Positions 24,609-34,860 are shown, counted from the stretch's first letter. The stretch is DNA of 52,191 bases from Pseudomonadota bacterium (GCA_021819435.1 JAKARB010000014.1:83085-135275); one strand, 5' to 3'. Translations and numbers: made by a program. Notes: generated by a model from the sequence alone, not told the origin.

Positions 24609-25100
24609 TCAGGCTCCCAGCGCCCGCGCGATGTCCGCCTCCAGCGATTTCGGCGTGTCCGTCGGCGCGTAGCGGCCCAGCACCTGGCCGTCGCGGCCGA
24701 TCAGGAACTTGGTGAAGTTCCACTTGATGGCCTTGGTGCCCAGGATGCCCGGCGCCTCTTTCACCAGCCACTGGTATAGCGGGTGCGCATCGGCCCCATT
24801 GACATCGACCTTGCTCATCATGGGGAAGCTCACGCCGTAGTTGAGCTGGCAGAACGAGGCGATTTCACCGTCGCTGCCCGGGTCCTGGGAACCAAACTGA
24901 TTGCAGGGGAATCCCAGGATCACCAGGCCCTGGTCCTTGTGGGCCTGCCAGAGCTTTTCCAACCCTTCGAACTGCGGGGTGAAACCGCACTTGCTGGCCG
25001 TGTTGACGACGAGGATCACCTTGCCCCGCAAATCGCCCAGTTTGACGGGCTCGCCGGTGATGGAAGAGGCTTCGAAATCGTAAACGGAAGGAGCAGGCAT
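24609..25100 (-). CDS. Glutathione peroxidase family protein (cytoplasmic)
   Basis: 163 residues with an intact peroxidase site: C38 in [12 protein letters not shown]68 in [10 protein letters not shown], and W127-N128 in KWNFTKF. C84 (SFCQ) sits where the resolving cysteine of thioredoxin-dependent members lies. It should reduce hydrogen or lipid peroxides using thioredoxin or glutathione. No signal peptide is present, unlike the second family member at 49 kb. It converges on the GntR gene with 19 bases between stops. Confidence 0.92.
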   Translation of the reverse strand: MPAPSVYDFEASSITGEPVKLGDLRGKVILVVNTASKCGFTPQFEGLEKLWQAHKDQGLVILGFPCNQFGSQDPGSDGEIASFCQLNYGVSFPMMSKVDVNGADAHPLYQWLVKEAPGILGTKAIKWNFTKFLIGRDGQVLGRYAPTDTPKSLEADIARALGA

Positions 25101-25297
25101 GGCAGGTTCCCGAGTTGGCTTCGTGGAGCAAGAAAAGAGAGCATCCTATGCGCCAAGGCAAGCCCGAATTGAAAGCACGGGTAAGCCCGGCCCGACATGG
25201 ATGGTCAAGCGTTCAGAAATTACCTAACATGGATCGCTCGGGAAATCACCCCACCAAACAGGTGAGCCACGGCCACGAGGAAAACGAGGAGCCCGCC

Positions 25298-27019
25298 ATG
25301 CCCCAGATCCTGCCCGCCCGCAACGCCGACGCCCCGCGCCGCTCACTGCCCATGGGGATCTCCGAGTCCATGTCCGACGACCACCAACGCCTCCTCGAAG
25401 AACTGCACACCCGCCAGGACGCCCTGGACCAGCAGACCCAACTGATGCGCCAGTTGCAGACCGCCCTGCAACGCGCGCAGGCCACCAACCAGGAACTGGC
25501 CCTGGTGGCCGACCGCGTGACCGACGCCATCCTGATCTGCGACGCTAACCGCTGCATCAGCTGGGTCAACCCCGCCTTCACGCGCCTGACCGGCTTCACC
25601 CTCACCGAGTGCCACGGCCAACTGCCCGAAGAGCTGCTCAGCGGCCCGCACACCGACGCCGCCGTCGTGGCGCAGATCAACCAGAACCTGGCCCAGGGCG
25701 CCAGCGTGGAGCGCCTGGAGGTCTGCCACCATCGCAAGGATGGCGAACCCTTCTGGGTGCGCCGCTCGGTGCAGCCCGTGCACGGCCCGGATGGCCAGAT
25801 CAGCCGCTACATCGAGGTGCTGACCGACATCACCGAGCCGCGCCGCGCCGAGGCCGAACACGCCCGTCGGCTGGAAGCCGAAGTCGCCCTGGCCGGGAAA
25901 GTGGAATTCCTCGGGCGCATGAGCCACAGCATGCGCTCGCCGCTCAACGCCATCCTCGGCTTCACGCAGTTGCTCGACATGGCCGACCTGCAGCAGTTGC
26001 CCGAAAGCCAGCGCCGCCACCTGCAGCACATCGCCACGGCCGGCCACCAAATGCTCTCGCTGCTCGACCAGGCCCTGGAGTTCGCCCAACTCGATGACAA
26101 GGCCGTGGGCATCCGCCCGCAGCGCGTCGAGGTGGCCGTGCTGCTGCGCGAGATCCGCGCCGCGCTGGAGGACGAGGCCAAGGCGCAGTCCATCACCCTC
26201 GTCATCGACTGCCCGCCCATGACCGCCTGGGCCGACGCCCAACACACCCGCGCCATCCTGACGAACCTGGTGCGCAACGCCATCCAGTACAGCTCCGAGG
26301 GCTCAACCGTGTGGCTGACCGGCAAGCCCGCGCCGGATGACCGCATGGGCATCGTCGAGGTGCGCGACCAGGGCTTCGGCATCGACCAGAGCGACCTGCC
26401 GCGCCTGTTCCAGCCCTTCACGCGGCTCGATTCGTCGCGTGGGCGGGGTCACGGCAACGGGCTGGGTCTGGCGGTTTCACAGCGTCTGGCCGAGCTCATG
26501 CATGGCCGCATCGAGGTGACCAGCACGCTCGGCCACGGCTCGGTTTTCGCACTGCACCTGCCGCTGGCCGAGGCCCAGGGCGTGGGGCGGCCGGTGGGGC
26601 GCGGCCAGGAGCCGGCCGTCATGCTGCCGCCGCTGCGCATCGTGCACGTCGAGGACAACGCGCTCAACCGCAGCCTGGTCGAGGCGGTGTTCGCGGCCTA
26701 CCCGCAGGTGCGCCTGTTCTCGGCGGAAAGCGCGGCCGAAGGCATGGCCGCCATCGAGTCGCACCGGCCCGATGTCGCGCTCATCGACATCAACCTGCCC
26801 GATGGCTCAGGCCTGGACATGTGCCGCCGCCTGCGCGCGCAGACCGAGTTCCGCAAGCTGCCGCTGCTGGCGCTCAGCGCCGACGCCCTGCCCGACCACA
26901 TCGCGCGCGCCTTGCAGACCGGCTTCAACCACTACCTGGTCAAGCCCCTGCAGATCCCACGGCTGCTGGGCATCCTGGCGGCGCTGCCGACCCAGCAGGC
27001 CGCGCCGCCGACGCGCTGA
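25298..27019 (+). CDS. PAS hybrid sensor histidine kinase with receiver domain
   Basis: 573 residues from an ATG with GAGGAG upstream; the open frame extends to 25115 but the extra part looks non-coding. A coiled coil (~25-68) precedes a PAS domain (70-180). HisKA begins about residue 203 with H210, and the ATPase domain has N327, DQGFGID and GNGLGLAVSQ. A C-terminal receiver has VHVEDN, phospho-acceptor D497 (ALIDINLPDG) and YLVKPL. No membrane helix is present, so it is a cytoplasmic sensor. The H-box reads SHSMRSPLN instead of SHELRTPLN, so the acidic residue next to the His is Ser. Confidence 0.88.
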   Translation: MPQILPARNADAPRRSLPMGISESMSDDHQRLLEELHTRQDALDQQTQLMRQLQTALQRAQATNQELALVADRVTDAILICDANRCISWVNPAFTRLTGFTLTECHGQLPEELLSGPHTDAAVVAQINQNLAQGASVERLEVCHHRKDGEPFWVRRSVQPVHGPDGQISRYIEVLTDITEPRRAEAEHARRLEAEVALAGKVEFLGRMSHSMRSPLNAILGFTQLLDMADLQQLPESQRRHLQHIATAGHQMLSLLDQALEFAQLDDKAVGIRPQRVEVAVLLREIRAALEDEAKAQSITLVIDCPPMTAWADAQHTRAILTNLVRNAIQYSSEGSTVWLTGKPAPDDRMGIVEVRDQGFGIDQSDLPRLFQPFTRLDSSRGRGHGNGLGLAVSQRLAELMHGRIEVTSTLGHGSVFALHLPLAEAQGVGRPVGRGQEPAVMLPPLRIVHVEDNALNRSLVEAVFAAYPQVRLFSAESAAEGMAAIESHRPDVALIDINLPDGSGLDMCRRLRAQTEFRKLPLLALSADALPDHIARALQTGFNHYLVKPLQIPRLLGILAALPTQQAAPPTR

Positions 27020-27083
27020 ACAGGGCATGTCGCCCGGCCCCCGCACCACCAAGGCGATGGCCGGGGCCTGAACCGGGTGTCGA

Positions 27084-28025
27084 TCAGTCCGCGCCGAGCC
27101 GGTCGGCCGTCCAGCGCAGCAGGTCCAGCCACATCTGGCGCATCTCGGCGGCCTGCGGCGTGCGCAGCGCGCTGGTCAGCTCGATGGTGACCACCGGCAG
27201 CTTCTTGTGCACGCCGCCATAGTTGCCCAGGCTGCCAGGGAAGATGCCGACCTGGTCCAGGTAGAGGCGCCCCAGGCGCTCGGGCGGCACGTGCGGGCCG
27301 TCGAAATCGAGCACCCCGTAAGGCGCGTGCACGGCCACGATCAGGTCGGGCTTCCAGCGCGCCATTTCCTCGTGCAACCACTGCGATTCGGGCTCGGACA
27401 AGGGCTTGGGCCCGGGGTAGCGGCGCGGGTCGGAGCCCGTGCGCTTGGCCCAGTATTGGGGCGCTTCCTTGACCCAGTTGGGCGTAGGGAAGTTGCGGTT
27501 GAGGTCCACGCCCCGGGCGTTGGTGCGGGTGGGCTTGTCCTTGAGCATGCCGTCGGGGTTCATCAGCGGCACGAAGCGCCAGTGGATGTTCGATGGCGTG
27601 AGCAGCGCCTGGTCGATCCAGTGCAGCACCAGCGAACTCGACGAAGGCTCGTCACCGTGGATGCCGCCCACCACCAGCACCTTCAGGCGCGCCTGCGGGG
27701 CCACCACGTCGCGCTGGAAGATGGGCGTGCCGCGCACCGACGCGCCCGGCCCCGTCTGCAACTCGGCCCGCTCGCACAAGGGACGCGACACGTTGGGCAG
27801 GCGGCGCACCATCTGCGTGCAGAGATCAGCCGCCGAGCGCACGTCGGAGCGGGGCAGGTCGGCCGGCACAGCGGGAGGGGCCGCCGCAGGCTTGAGCGGG
27901 GGTTTGACCGCTGGTTTGGCCGAAGCCTCGGTCGCAGCAGGGGCCGTGGCAGCAGGCGGCGCGGCCCAAGTCAGGCAGGTGGTCAAAGCGAGGCAGGATG
28001 CCAGGCAGAGGTGAGTCAGGCGCAT
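27084..28025 (-). CDS. M14-family zinc carboxypeptidase/amidase, exported
   Basis: 313 residues. A signal peptide (ending LTWAAP) is followed by an Ala/Pro/Lys-rich linker (~25-55) and the catalytic domain. Zinc ligands are in GGIHGDEPSSS (HxxE) and in IVAVHAPYG. The catalytic Glu is in PVVTIELTSA, and R-G-V-D-L-N-R-N-F (RGVDLNRNF) is the substrate-binding block. This resembles MpaA-like murein peptide amidases, so it may trim D-amino-acid peptides of cell wall in the periplasm. It converges on the hybrid kinase gene. Confidence 0.88.
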   Translation of the reverse strand: MRLTHLCLASCLALTTCLTWAAPPAATAPAATEASAKPAVKPPLKPAAAPPAVPADLPRSDVRSAADLCTQMVRRLPNVSRPLCERAELQTGPGASVRGTPIFQRDVVAPQARLKVLVVGGIHGDEPSSSSLVLHWIDQALLTPSNIHWRFVPLMNPDGMLKDKPTRTNARGVDLNRNFPTPNWVKEAPQYWAKRTGSDPRRYPGPKPLSEPESQWLHEEMARWKPDLIVAVHAPYGVLDFDGPHVPPERLGRLYLDQVGIFPGSLGNYGGVHKKLPVVTIELTSALRTPQAAEMRQMWLDLLRWTADRLGAD

Positions 28026-28035
28026 CCAGCCATCA

Positions 28036-28064
28036 TGCCGCAGTCAGCGGTGACGACTGCGGCA
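28036..28064. other. Perfect 10-pair inverted repeat between ruvA and the M14 gene
   Basis: TGCCGCAGTC and GACTGCGGCA are separated by nine bases. The repeat lies between the ruvA stop and the start of the M14 peptidase gene. No T run follows in either direction, so it is either a weak terminator of ruvA or a protein-binding palindrome. Confidence 0.4.
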
Positions 28065-28099
28065 AGGCCGCCACGGTCACGCACTCAGTTTGGCTGGCG

Positions 28100-28675
28100 T
28101 CAACGCGCCAGCGACTTCAATGCCAGCTTGATGCCATCGCTCACCGACACATCGGCCGGCAGCTGCTTGAGCGCGGCCTGGGCTTCTTTCTCGGAGTAGC
28201 CCAAGGCCACCAGGGCCTGCAGGATGTCGCCCTGGCTGTCAGAGGTGGCCGCCCAGCCAGGGGCGGCGAGCACGGGCGCGAGCTTGCCCTTGAGTTCGAG
28301 CAGCAGGCGCTCGGCCGTCTTCTTGCCCACGCCGGGCACCTTGACCAGGCGGGAGGCGTCTTGCGCCGACACGGCGGCGGCCAGTTCGTCGGTGCTCAAG
28401 CCCGAGAGCAGCGCCAGCGCGATGCGCGGGCCCACACCACTGATCTTGATGAGCTCGCGAAAGGACTCGCGCTCGCCCGCCGTCAGGAAGCCAAAGAGCT
28501 GCTGTGCGTCCTCGCGGACGATGAACTGGGTCAGCAGCGTGACCTGGGCGCCCGTGTCCGGCAGGTTGTAGAAGGTGCTCATGGGCACCTGGACTTCGTA
28601 GCCCACGCCGTGCACGTCGACGAGGACGTGCGGCGGGGATTTGCCGGCGAGCACGCCGACCAGGCGAGAAATCAT
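28100..28675 (-). CDS. ruvA: Holliday junction DNA helicase subunit RuvA
   Basis: A 191-residue protein beginning [20 protein letters not shown], the typical RuvA OB-fold. Two helix-hairpin-helix motifs follow ([16 protein letters not shown] and [17 protein letters not shown]) and then a C-terminal three-helix domain after a short linker ([16 protein letters not shown]) that contacts RuvB. It tetramerises on Holliday junctions and directs RuvB branch migration. ruvB and ruvC are not next to it here, and it follows a response-regulator gene by 38 bases. Confidence 0.97.
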   Translation of the reverse strand: MISRLVGVLAGKSPPHVLVDVHGVGYEVQVPMSTFYNLPDTGAQVTLLTQFIVREDAQQLFGFLTAGERESFRELIKISGVGPRIALALLSGLSTDELAAAVSAQDASRLVKVPGVGKKTAERLLLELKGKLAPVLAAPGWAATSDSQGDILQALVALGYSEKEAQAALKQLPADVSVSDGIKLALKSLAR

Positions 28676-28713
28676 CGGGTCAGGTCAGGGCGAGCAACGT
28701 CGGTCAATGTCGT

Positions 28714-29376
28714 TCAACGACGGAACAGACCCAGGCGCTGCGCCTCCAGCGCGGCTTCGGCGCGCGAGGACACGTTGAGCTTGCGGTAGATCTGCTTGAC
28801 GTAATCAGCGATGGTGTGGCGCGACAGGTTGAGCTGCTGGCCGATTTCCGGCAGCGTGAAGCCCTTGGCCACGCGCAGCAGGACTTCGTTCTCGCGGTCG
28901 GTGAGCTGCACGTGCGGGGTGACGGTGTCCGGCTCCTGCACCGGCTGCAGGCGGGCCTGCGCCGTGAAGTACTGGATCACGCGGCGGGCGATGGAGGGCG
29001 ACAGCGGCGGCTCGCCCTGGGCGATGCGCTGCAGTTGCTCGGCCAGTTGCTCGCGCGATTGCTCTTTGAGCAGGTAACCGAAGGCACCGGCCTGCAAGGC
29101 AGGGAAGAGGTGATCGTCGTCGTCGTGGATGGTGACCACCACCGACTGCACGTCGGGCTGCTTTTCGCGCAGGGCCTGCACCACCTCGACGCCAGAGCCA
29201 TCGGGCAGGCCCAGGTCGACCATGGCGACATCGAAGCGAACGGCGTTGACCAACTCCAGCGCATCGTGGATGCGGGCGCTTTCGCTGATCTGGGCACCCG
29301 GGAACACCTGCAGCGCCAGCGTCTTCAGCCAGGCCCGGATCTCGGGCAGGTCTTCGAGAAGGAGGATTTGCTTCAT
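28714..29376 (-). CDS. LuxR/NarL-type response regulator
   Basis: 220 residues. The receiver has E8-D9, phospho-acceptor D54 (AMVDLGLPDGSG), T/S switch VVTIHDDDD and a Lys in GYLLKEQS. The C-terminal GerE domain is LTDRENEVLLRVAKGFTLPE and LSRHTIADYVKQIYRKL. It pairs with the sensor kinase gene 43 bases upstream on the same strand. Target genes are not evident from this window. The ATG at 29376 follows GAGGCC-type sequence, and the N-terminus MKQILLLEDLPEIR is canonical. Confidence 0.93.
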   Translation of the reverse strand: MKQILLLEDLPEIRAWLKTLALQVFPGAQISESARIHDALELVNAVRFDVAMVDLGLPDGSGVEVVQALREKQPDVQSVVVTIHDDDDHLFPALQAGAFGYLLKEQSREQLAEQLQRIAQGEPPLSPSIARRVIQYFTAQARLQPVQEPDTVTPHVQLTDRENEVLLRVAKGFTLPEIGQQLNLSRHTIADYVKQIYRKLNVSSRAEAALEAQRLGLFRR

Positions 29377-29419
29377 GGTTTCAGGGGCCTCACTACGCTT
29401 CGGAAAAGAATGCTGCCGC

Positions 29420-31549
29420 TCATTGTCCACGCGAACCGCCCCGCGCGCCAGGAGGCAAGCCCTCGATCGCACCCCGGCCCGGCATCACCTGTTGCATTGC
29501 GGCGATTTCCAGCGGCAAAGTCAGGCGGATGACGGTGCCAAAGCCCGGCCCGGACTCGACCAGGCACTGACCACTGAGCTGTTTGGCACGGTGCTTCATG
29601 CTGGTCATGCCGTGGCCGCGGTCCAGCCGACCGTCGAGCTCCATCGGGATGCCTCGGCCATTGTCTTGGATGACGAGCATGAAGACGTGGTTCTCCAGGT
29701 CGACATCTGCCGAAATGATCACGTGCGAGGCGCCGCTGTGCTTGATGACATTGCTCACCGCCTCGCGCAGGATGCGGGTCGTCTGCACGTAGGTGCGCGA
29801 GGACAGGGGTTCTTCGATGACGTCGTTGGGGTTGCGCCATTCGCATTCGATGCCGGCCTGACCCAGGCGCGAGACCACCTCGCTGCGCCAGTCCGCCAGC
29901 GAGTCGGACAGCACCATGGGCTTACCGGTGAGGCCGCGCACCGACAGGCGCATCTCTTCGAGGGCCTCGCGCGCCAGGGTCGAGATGCGGTCGTTGTCGG
30001 CCGTGTGCACGATGGTCAGCAGCTTGGCACCCAGGTCGTCGTGCAGGTCGCCAGCGATGCGCTTGCGCTCCTTCTCGGCGATCTGCTCGACGCGCAGCTC
30101 GGCGATCTGGTTGAAGTTGCGTTCGATCTCGACGCTGATTTCCTGCACGCGGCGCTCCAGGTGCTGACGCGCGCCTTCGGCCGACTGCAAGGCCCGCACG
30201 TAAACCTGGATCAGGCGCACACCCACGGCGGCGTACAGCAGCGGCAGCACGAAGTGGGTGATGTGCAAGCCACCGCTTTGCAAGAGGCCGTTCTGATAAG
30301 ACAGCTCGATGCCCAGCACCGACGCCACCACGCCCAGGGCCACGCTCATCATCCAGAACTCGGAGCGGCGCGCCTGGCCGGCCAGCCACAGGAAGTAGCC
30401 AATCGCCGCAAACAGCTCCAGCGAGAACAGCATGAACCACAGGCGCGAAACCAGGAAGATGCGGCTTTCGCCCAGCAGCAGCAGGCTCAAAGGCAGTAGC
30501 AGGCATTGCGCCCACAACAGCAGGTTGACGCGGTCGACCCAGACGCGCTCGCTGCCGGGCCGCACGCCCGCCCCGGCATAACCCAGCAGGAACTTGACGG
30601 CGAAGGCGTTGAGCGGCCCCATCATGATGGCAATGAAGACCTCCATGGCGTCATTCGGCACGGGAAGTTCGCCCCGCCAGAAGCGCCCCGTCATCACCGA
30701 CCAGCCCATGGTCAGCAGGCCGAAGTACAGCAGGTAATTGAGCTTGCGCACCCAGGCCAGGCCCAGCGCGAACACGCCCATCACCACCAACACCCCGCCC
30801 ATGATCTGAGACAGGGTCAACGTCCAGAAGGTCTGGTCTTCGGCGGCGTCCTGCACTTCGGCGAGCGTGCCGACCTGCACGGCGGCCAGCCCGCCGGCGC
30901 GCTGGCGGGCGCTGACCTGACCGATCGGGTAGCCCACCACCTTCACGTCGAGGTTGTTGTCGCGCTCGCGCAGCAGGTTGGAGGTCAGCGCCACCACGTG
31001 CGAGCTGAAGCACTGACGCGTGAAGGGCTCGCTCATGCGGCCGCTGCGGTAGAGCAGCACGCCATTGAGGTGCACCTCGACGCTGGAGCAGGCGCGATCG
31101 ATCAGCGCGCCCAGCACCTGGTCCTGGCGGGGCTGGTTGATCAGATCGAAGTGAAAGCGGTACCAGACAGCGCCCTTGTAGCCCGGCTGCGATCGCGACC
31201 ATTCGTCCGGCAAGACCACGAGCTTGCCATCGGCGGCCTCCGGGAAACGCGGGGCATTGCTGCGCACCACCCAGGCCTGCGTCAAGGGCTGCAAGGCACC
31301 ATCGAGCACCTGCCGGGCACCCGGCTGGCTCAGCCGGGTGGCCTCCTGGTTGAGCACGACCAGGCCCAAGGCCACGAGCAAAGCCAGGGCCAGCCCCAGC
31401 ACCACCCAGAGCCGGAACACCCCGGAACCAGACTGCGATGCCATGGCGAGCGACGCCTCGGCTTGCGGCTCGGCAGCGGCGGCGGGGTCGACGGGGGCTT
31501 GCTCCCGCGAAGAAGAGCGGCCGCGAAACGGCCACCAGCGATGCGTCAC
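29420..31549 (-). CDS. 7TM sensor histidine kinase (HisKA_3), partner of the LuxR regulator
   Basis: About 709 residues from GTG 31549, whose product begins [11 protein letters not shown]; an ATG at 31444 would remove the cytoplasmic lead. One helix (~46-66) is followed by a periplasmic beta-rich domain with WYRFHFDL and [16 protein letters not shown], similar to the 7TMR-DISM sensor domain. Seven helices come next, then a coiled coil ([20 protein letters not shown]), HisKA_3 with [15 protein letters not shown] and a HATPase with NVIKHSGAS and DNGRGIP. It phosphorylates the adjacent LuxR-type regulator. The signal is unknown. It is divergent from phoH over a 139-base spacer. Confidence 0.88.
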   Translation of the reverse strand: MTHRWWPFRGRSSSREQAPVDPAAAAEPQAEASLAMASQSGSGVFRLWVVLGLALALLVALGLVVLNQEATRLSQPGARQVLDGALQPLTQAWVVRSNAPRFPEAADGKLVVLPDEWSRSQPGYKGAVWYRFHFDLINQPRQDQVLGALIDRACSSVEVHLNGVLLYRSGRMSEPFTRQCFSSHVVALTSNLLRERDNNLDVKVVGYPIGQVSARQRAGGLAAVQVGTLAEVQDAAEDQTFWTLTLSQIMGGVLVVMGVFALGLAWVRKLNYLLYFGLLTMGWSVMTGRFWRGELPVPNDAMEVFIAIMMGPLNAFAVKFLLGYAGAGVRPGSERVWVDRVNLLLWAQCLLLPLSLLLLGESRIFLVSRLWFMLFSLELFAAIGYFLWLAGQARRSEFWMMSVALGVVASVLGIELSYQNGLLQSGGLHITHFVLPLLYAAVGVRLIQVYVRALQSAEGARQHLERRVQEISVEIERNFNQIAELRVEQIAEKERKRIAGDLHDDLGAKLLTIVHTADNDRISTLAREALEEMRLSVRGLTGKPMVLSDSLADWRSEVVSRLGQAGIECEWRNPNDVIEEPLSSRTYVQTTRILREAVSNVIKHSGASHVIISADVDLENHVFMLVIQDNGRGIPMELDGRLDRGHGMTSMKHRAKQLSGQCLVESGPGFGTVIRLTLPLEIAAMQQVMPGRGAIEGLPPGARGGSRGQ

Positions 31550-31688
31550 GTTCAAGGGGAACTCCACAAGCCCAGGGCGCGCCAGGGGGCACGAACCCAA
31601 AGATCGGTCATTTTCGCAAGAGAAGTCACACGGGGAGCACCCGGAGAAGCGACAATTTGCCTGCTTTTCTGATCGGATCCGCCCACCC

Positions 31689-32828
31689 ATGCAACTCAGG
31701 CACAGCTTAGCTCCTGCGGACAACACCCGGCTGGCCCACTTGTGCGGCCCGCTCGATGCGCACCTGCGCACCATCGAGGCCGCCTTCCACGTCACCCTGC
31801 ACCGCCGGGGGGAGCGCTTCCGCATCGACGGCGCGCGGGGCACGCCCCAGCAGGTCGCCGACCTGCTCGACAGCCTGTATGCCCGCAGCGACCGGCCGCT
31901 GAGCGCCGAGATGGTGCAGCTCGCCGTGGCCAGCGCCCTGCGTGACGCGGCCCCTGCACGCAAGGCAGCTGGTCGCCACGCCGGTGCAGACGACGACCTG
32001 CCGCGGTCCGACCCAGCCGACCCGGGCGATGACAACGCCGGCGGGCCCACCCTGCACACGCGCCGTGCCGACCTCCAAGGCCGCACCCCCAACCAGGTCC
32101 AGTACCTGCAGCAGATCCTCGCCCACGACCTGACGCTGGGCATTGGCCCGGCGGGCACCGGCAAGACCTTCCTGGCCGTGGCCTGTGCGGTCGACGCGCT
32201 CGAGCGCAGCGCCGTGCAACGCATCATCCTCACCCGCCCAGCGGTGGAAGCCGGCGAGCGCCTGGGCTTCCTGCCGGGCGACCTGACCCAGAAGGTTGAT
32301 CCCTACCTGCGCCCTTTGTACGACGCTCTGTACGACCTCATGGGCTTCGACCGCGTCACCAAGGCCTTCGAAAAGGGCCTGATCGAAATCGCACCGCTGG
32401 CCTTCATGCGCGGGCGCACGCTCAACCACGCCTTCATCATCCTCGACGAGGCCCAGAACACCACGCCCGAGCAGATGAAGATGTTCCTCACCCGCATCGG
32501 CTTCGGTTCGCGCGCGGTGGTCACGGGCGACGTGAGCCAGATCGACCTGCCCCGGGGCGCCCGTTCGGGCCTGATCGAGGCCGAACGCGTGCTCAAACGG
32601 GTCAAAGGTGTGGCTTTCACACGATTCAATGCCTCTGATGTGGTGCGCCACCCGCTGGTCGCGCGCATCGTCGCGGCTTACGACGCCGACCACGGCAGCG
32701 CGCCAGACGACGAACCCCGAGTCCCCATGCCCCCGCCGCAACCCGCGCCCAAAGCCGTGCCCCAAGCGGCCGCCGACCCCGCTGCCGCCCCCACGCGCCG
32801 CCGCCCCGCCCGCAAGACCTCTGCCTGA
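31689..32828 (+). CDS. phoH: PhoH-family ATPase (YbeZ)
   Basis: 379 residues. The P-loop is [15 protein letters not shown] (about residue 156), Walker B is FIILDEAQN, and [11 protein letters not shown] and RHPLVARIV are the remaining PhoH signatures. The N-terminal ~100 residues contain the KH-like region ([12 protein letters not shown]), followed by an acidic linker. The C-terminal ~40 residues are Pro/Ala-rich and end [10 protein letters not shown]. PhoH/YbeZ partners YbeY in RNA metabolism, and ybeY follows after seven bases. Confidence 0.95.
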   Translation: MQLRHSLAPADNTRLAHLCGPLDAHLRTIEAAFHVTLHRRGERFRIDGARGTPQQVADLLDSLYARSDRPLSAEMVQLAVASALRDAAPARKAAGRHAGADDDLPRSDPADPGDDNAGGPTLHTRRADLQGRTPNQVQYLQQILAHDLTLGIGPAGTGKTFLAVACAVDALERSAVQRIILTRPAVEAGERLGFLPGDLTQKVDPYLRPLYDALYDLMGFDRVTKAFEKGLIEIAPLAFMRGRTLNHAFIILDEAQNTTPEQMKMFLTRIGFGSRAVVTGDVSQIDLPRGARSGLIEAERVLKRVKGVAFTRFNASDVVRHPLVARIVAAYDADHGSAPDDEPRVPMPPPQPAPKAVPQAAADPAAAPTRRRPARKTSA

Positions 32829-32835
32829 TTCCCGC

Positions 32836-33276
32836 ATGAAGCCCGCCCTGTCCCTGAGCCTGCAGTTCGCTGACAAACGCCACCGAGACACCCTGCCCCG
32901 TCACAAGGTGGCCCGCTGGATCAGGGCCGCGCTCGACACCGATGCCGAGATCGCCGTGCGCCTGGTCGATGCCGAAGAAGGCCAGGCCCTCAACCGCGAC
33001 TTCCGCAAGAAGGACTACGCCACCAACGTGCTGACCTTCGACTACGCACGCGAACCCGTGGTGATGGCCGACCTGATTCTCTGCGCCCCCGTGATCGAGC
33101 GCGAGGCCGATGAGCAGGGCAAGACGCTGGAGGCGCACTACGCCCACATGCTCGTGCACAGCGCCCTGCACGCCCAAGGCTGGGACCACATCAAGAAGAA
33201 AGAAGCCGAGGCCATGGAAGCGCGCGAGCGTGAGATCCTGGCCGCGCTTGGTTTCGACGACCCCTACGCTGACTGA
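32836..33276 (+). CDS. ybeY: Endoribonuclease YbeY
   Basis: 146 residues. It has the zinc motif [11 protein letters not shown] (H-x3-H-x5-H), and [15 protein letters not shown] is the conserved substrate block. YbeY takes part in 16S rRNA 3' maturation and 70S quality control. It directly follows phoH, the usual order. The CorC/YbeX and apolipoprotein N-acyltransferase genes that often come next are absent here, replaced by a signalling gene. Confidence 0.95.
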   Translation: MKPALSLSLQFADKRHRDTLPRHKVARWIRAALDTDAEIAVRLVDAEEGQALNRDFRKKDYATNVLTFDYAREPVVMADLILCAPVIEREADEQGKTLEAHYAHMLVHSALHAQGWDHIKKKEAEAMEAREREILAALGFDDPYAD

Positions 33277-33325
33277 TGGCCAACTGGGGTTGCGCCATCC
33301 AACCGCCCGCCTCACAGGACCCCCG

Positions 33326-34774
33326 ATGCAAGAAGCGCTGTACGCAGAGATGTTCGAACTGGCCCCGGTCTCCTTGTGGCTGGAGGATTTCAGCGGGGTG
33401 AAGGCCATCTTCGACCGCTGGCGCGCCGAAGGCGTGAGCGACTTGCGCGCCCACCTCCTGGCCGACCCGAGGCGCGTGGCCGAGTGCTCTCGGGCCATCC
33501 AGGTGCTCCAGGTCAACCGCCGCACGCTCGACCTCTTCGGCGCCGACAGCCTGGAACACTTGGTGGCCAACCTCGGCCAGGTCTTCCGCGACGACATGTT
33601 CGACGCCCACGTCGACGAACTCATGCGCCTGTGGAACGGCCACCAGCATTTCAGCAGCCAGACGGTGAACTACACCCTGCGCGGCGAACGCATGGACATC
33701 ACCCTGCGCGCCGACGTGCTGCCAGGCCATGAGTCCGACTGGTCACGCGTGCTGTTGGCGCTGGAAGACTCGACCGACCGCAGCCGCGCCGAACGCGCCT
33801 TGCGCCGCAGCGAGCAACACGCCAAGGGCCTGTTCGAGCACTCGCCCGTGTCGCTGTGGCTGGAAGACTTCAGCGGCATCCGCAGCATGCTCGAAGAGCT
33901 CCGCGCCCAGGACATCACCGACTTCCGCACCTTCCTCGATGTGCACCCCGAGTTCGTGATCCGCTGCATGCAGGAGATCCGCGTGCTCAGCGTGAACCAG
34001 CAGACCCTCACGCTGTTTCGCGCGCCCGACAAGGCCACCCTGCTGTCCAGCCTCGACAAGATCTTCCGCGATGACATGCGGGTGCATTTCGCCGAACAGC
34101 TCATCGACCTGTGGGACAACCACCTCTTCCAGCAACGCGAGGTCGTCAACTACGACCTGCAAGGCGAGAAGGTGCACGTGTTCCTGCAGTTCTCGGTCAT
34201 GCCCGGCCACGAGAAAGACTGGGGCCAGGTGCTGGTCTCGCTCACCGACATCACCGCGCGCAAGAAAGCCGAGGCCTACCTCGAATACCTCGGCCGCCAC
34301 GACGCGCTCACCGGGCTGCGCAACCGCGCCTTCTTCAGCGAGGAATTGCAGCGCCTGGAGCGCCGGGGCCCCTGGCCCGTGAGCATCGTGGCCGTCGACA
34401 TGAACGGCCTGAAAGTGATCAACGACGAACTCGGCCACGCGGCCGGCGACGCCATGCTGCGCCGCGTGGGCGAGGTGCTGCGCAAGGCGGTAGACCGGCC
34501 CGGCACGGCCGCGCGCACCGGCGGCGACGAATTCGCCCTCATCCTGCCAGGCGTGGATTCACGCGGCGCCGAACAAGCCATCGAGCAGGTGCTCGAACTG
34601 CTGGCGCTGAACAACCAGTTCAACCCGGGCCGGCCCTTGAGCCTGTCGATGGGGCACGCCACCAGCACCGAAGGCGAGCGCCTCGAAGCCCTGGTGCACC
34701 GCGCCGACCAGCGCATGTACGACAGCAAGCGGCGTCACTACGCCCACCAGCAGCACGACCGGCGCCAGCGCTGA
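33326..34774 (+). CDS. Diguanylate cyclase with two duplicated PAS-like sensor domains
   Basis: 482 residues, no membrane helix. Residues ~10-150 and ~168-310 are two copies of the same domain, each starting with PVSLWLEDFSG and containing a VLxVN..TL.LF block and a FRDDM block. The GGDEF domain (~320-480) has an intact RTGGDEFALIL, and DMNGLKVINDELGHAAGDAM matches the active-site region. No RxxD inhibitory site sits at the usual spacing. It should make cyclic di-GMP in response to a cytoplasmic signal. It starts 49 bases after ybeY. Confidence 0.9.
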   Translation: MQEALYAEMFELAPVSLWLEDFSGVKAIFDRWRAEGVSDLRAHLLADPRRVAECSRAIQVLQVNRRTLDLFGADSLEHLVANLGQVFRDDMFDAHVDELMRLWNGHQHFSSQTVNYTLRGERMDITLRADVLPGHESDWSRVLLALEDSTDRSRAERALRRSEQHAKGLFEHSPVSLWLEDFSGIRSMLEELRAQDITDFRTFLDVHPEFVIRCMQEIRVLSVNQQTLTLFRAPDKATLLSSLDKIFRDDMRVHFAEQLIDLWDNHLFQQREVVNYDLQGEKVHVFLQFSVMPGHEKDWGQVLVSLTDITARKKAEAYLEYLGRHDALTGLRNRAFFSEELQRLERRGPWPVSIVAVDMNGLKVINDELGHAAGDAMLRRVGEVLRKAVDRPGTAARTGGDEFALILPGVDSRGAEQAIEQVLELLALNNQFNPGRPLSLSMGHATSTEGERLEALVHRADQRMYDSKRRHYAHQQHDRRQR

Positions 34775-34846
34775 GCAGTGCGCCACAGCAGGGGGGCGCT
34801 TAACGCCATTCAGGCCAACAGAAGACAACACTTTGCCGGCTCATAT

Positions 34847-34860
34847 TTGATCTACATCAA
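34847..34860. promoter_or_regulatory. Perfect FNR/ANR-type box upstream of the chemoreceptor gene
   Basis: TTGATCTACATCAA matches TTGAT-N4-ATCAA exactly. It lies 163 bases before the chemoreceptor start, in a spacer that contains no gene, so a low-oxygen regulator may control this gene. Confidence 0.6.

Noticed and set aside
27020..27083. Terminator between the hybrid kinase and the M14 gene
   Set aside because: GC-rich complementarity exists but the stem is imperfect, the loop long and there is no T run.
29129..30499. Open frame opposite the sensor kinase/regulator junction (456 codons)
   Set aside because: Shadow frame; both genes beneath have clear catalytic motifs.
31550..31688. Pho box before phoH
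   Set aside because: GTCAT and GTCAC occur but not as 7+4+7 direct repeats, and PhoH/YbeZ genes are usually not PhoB-dependent in this arrangement.
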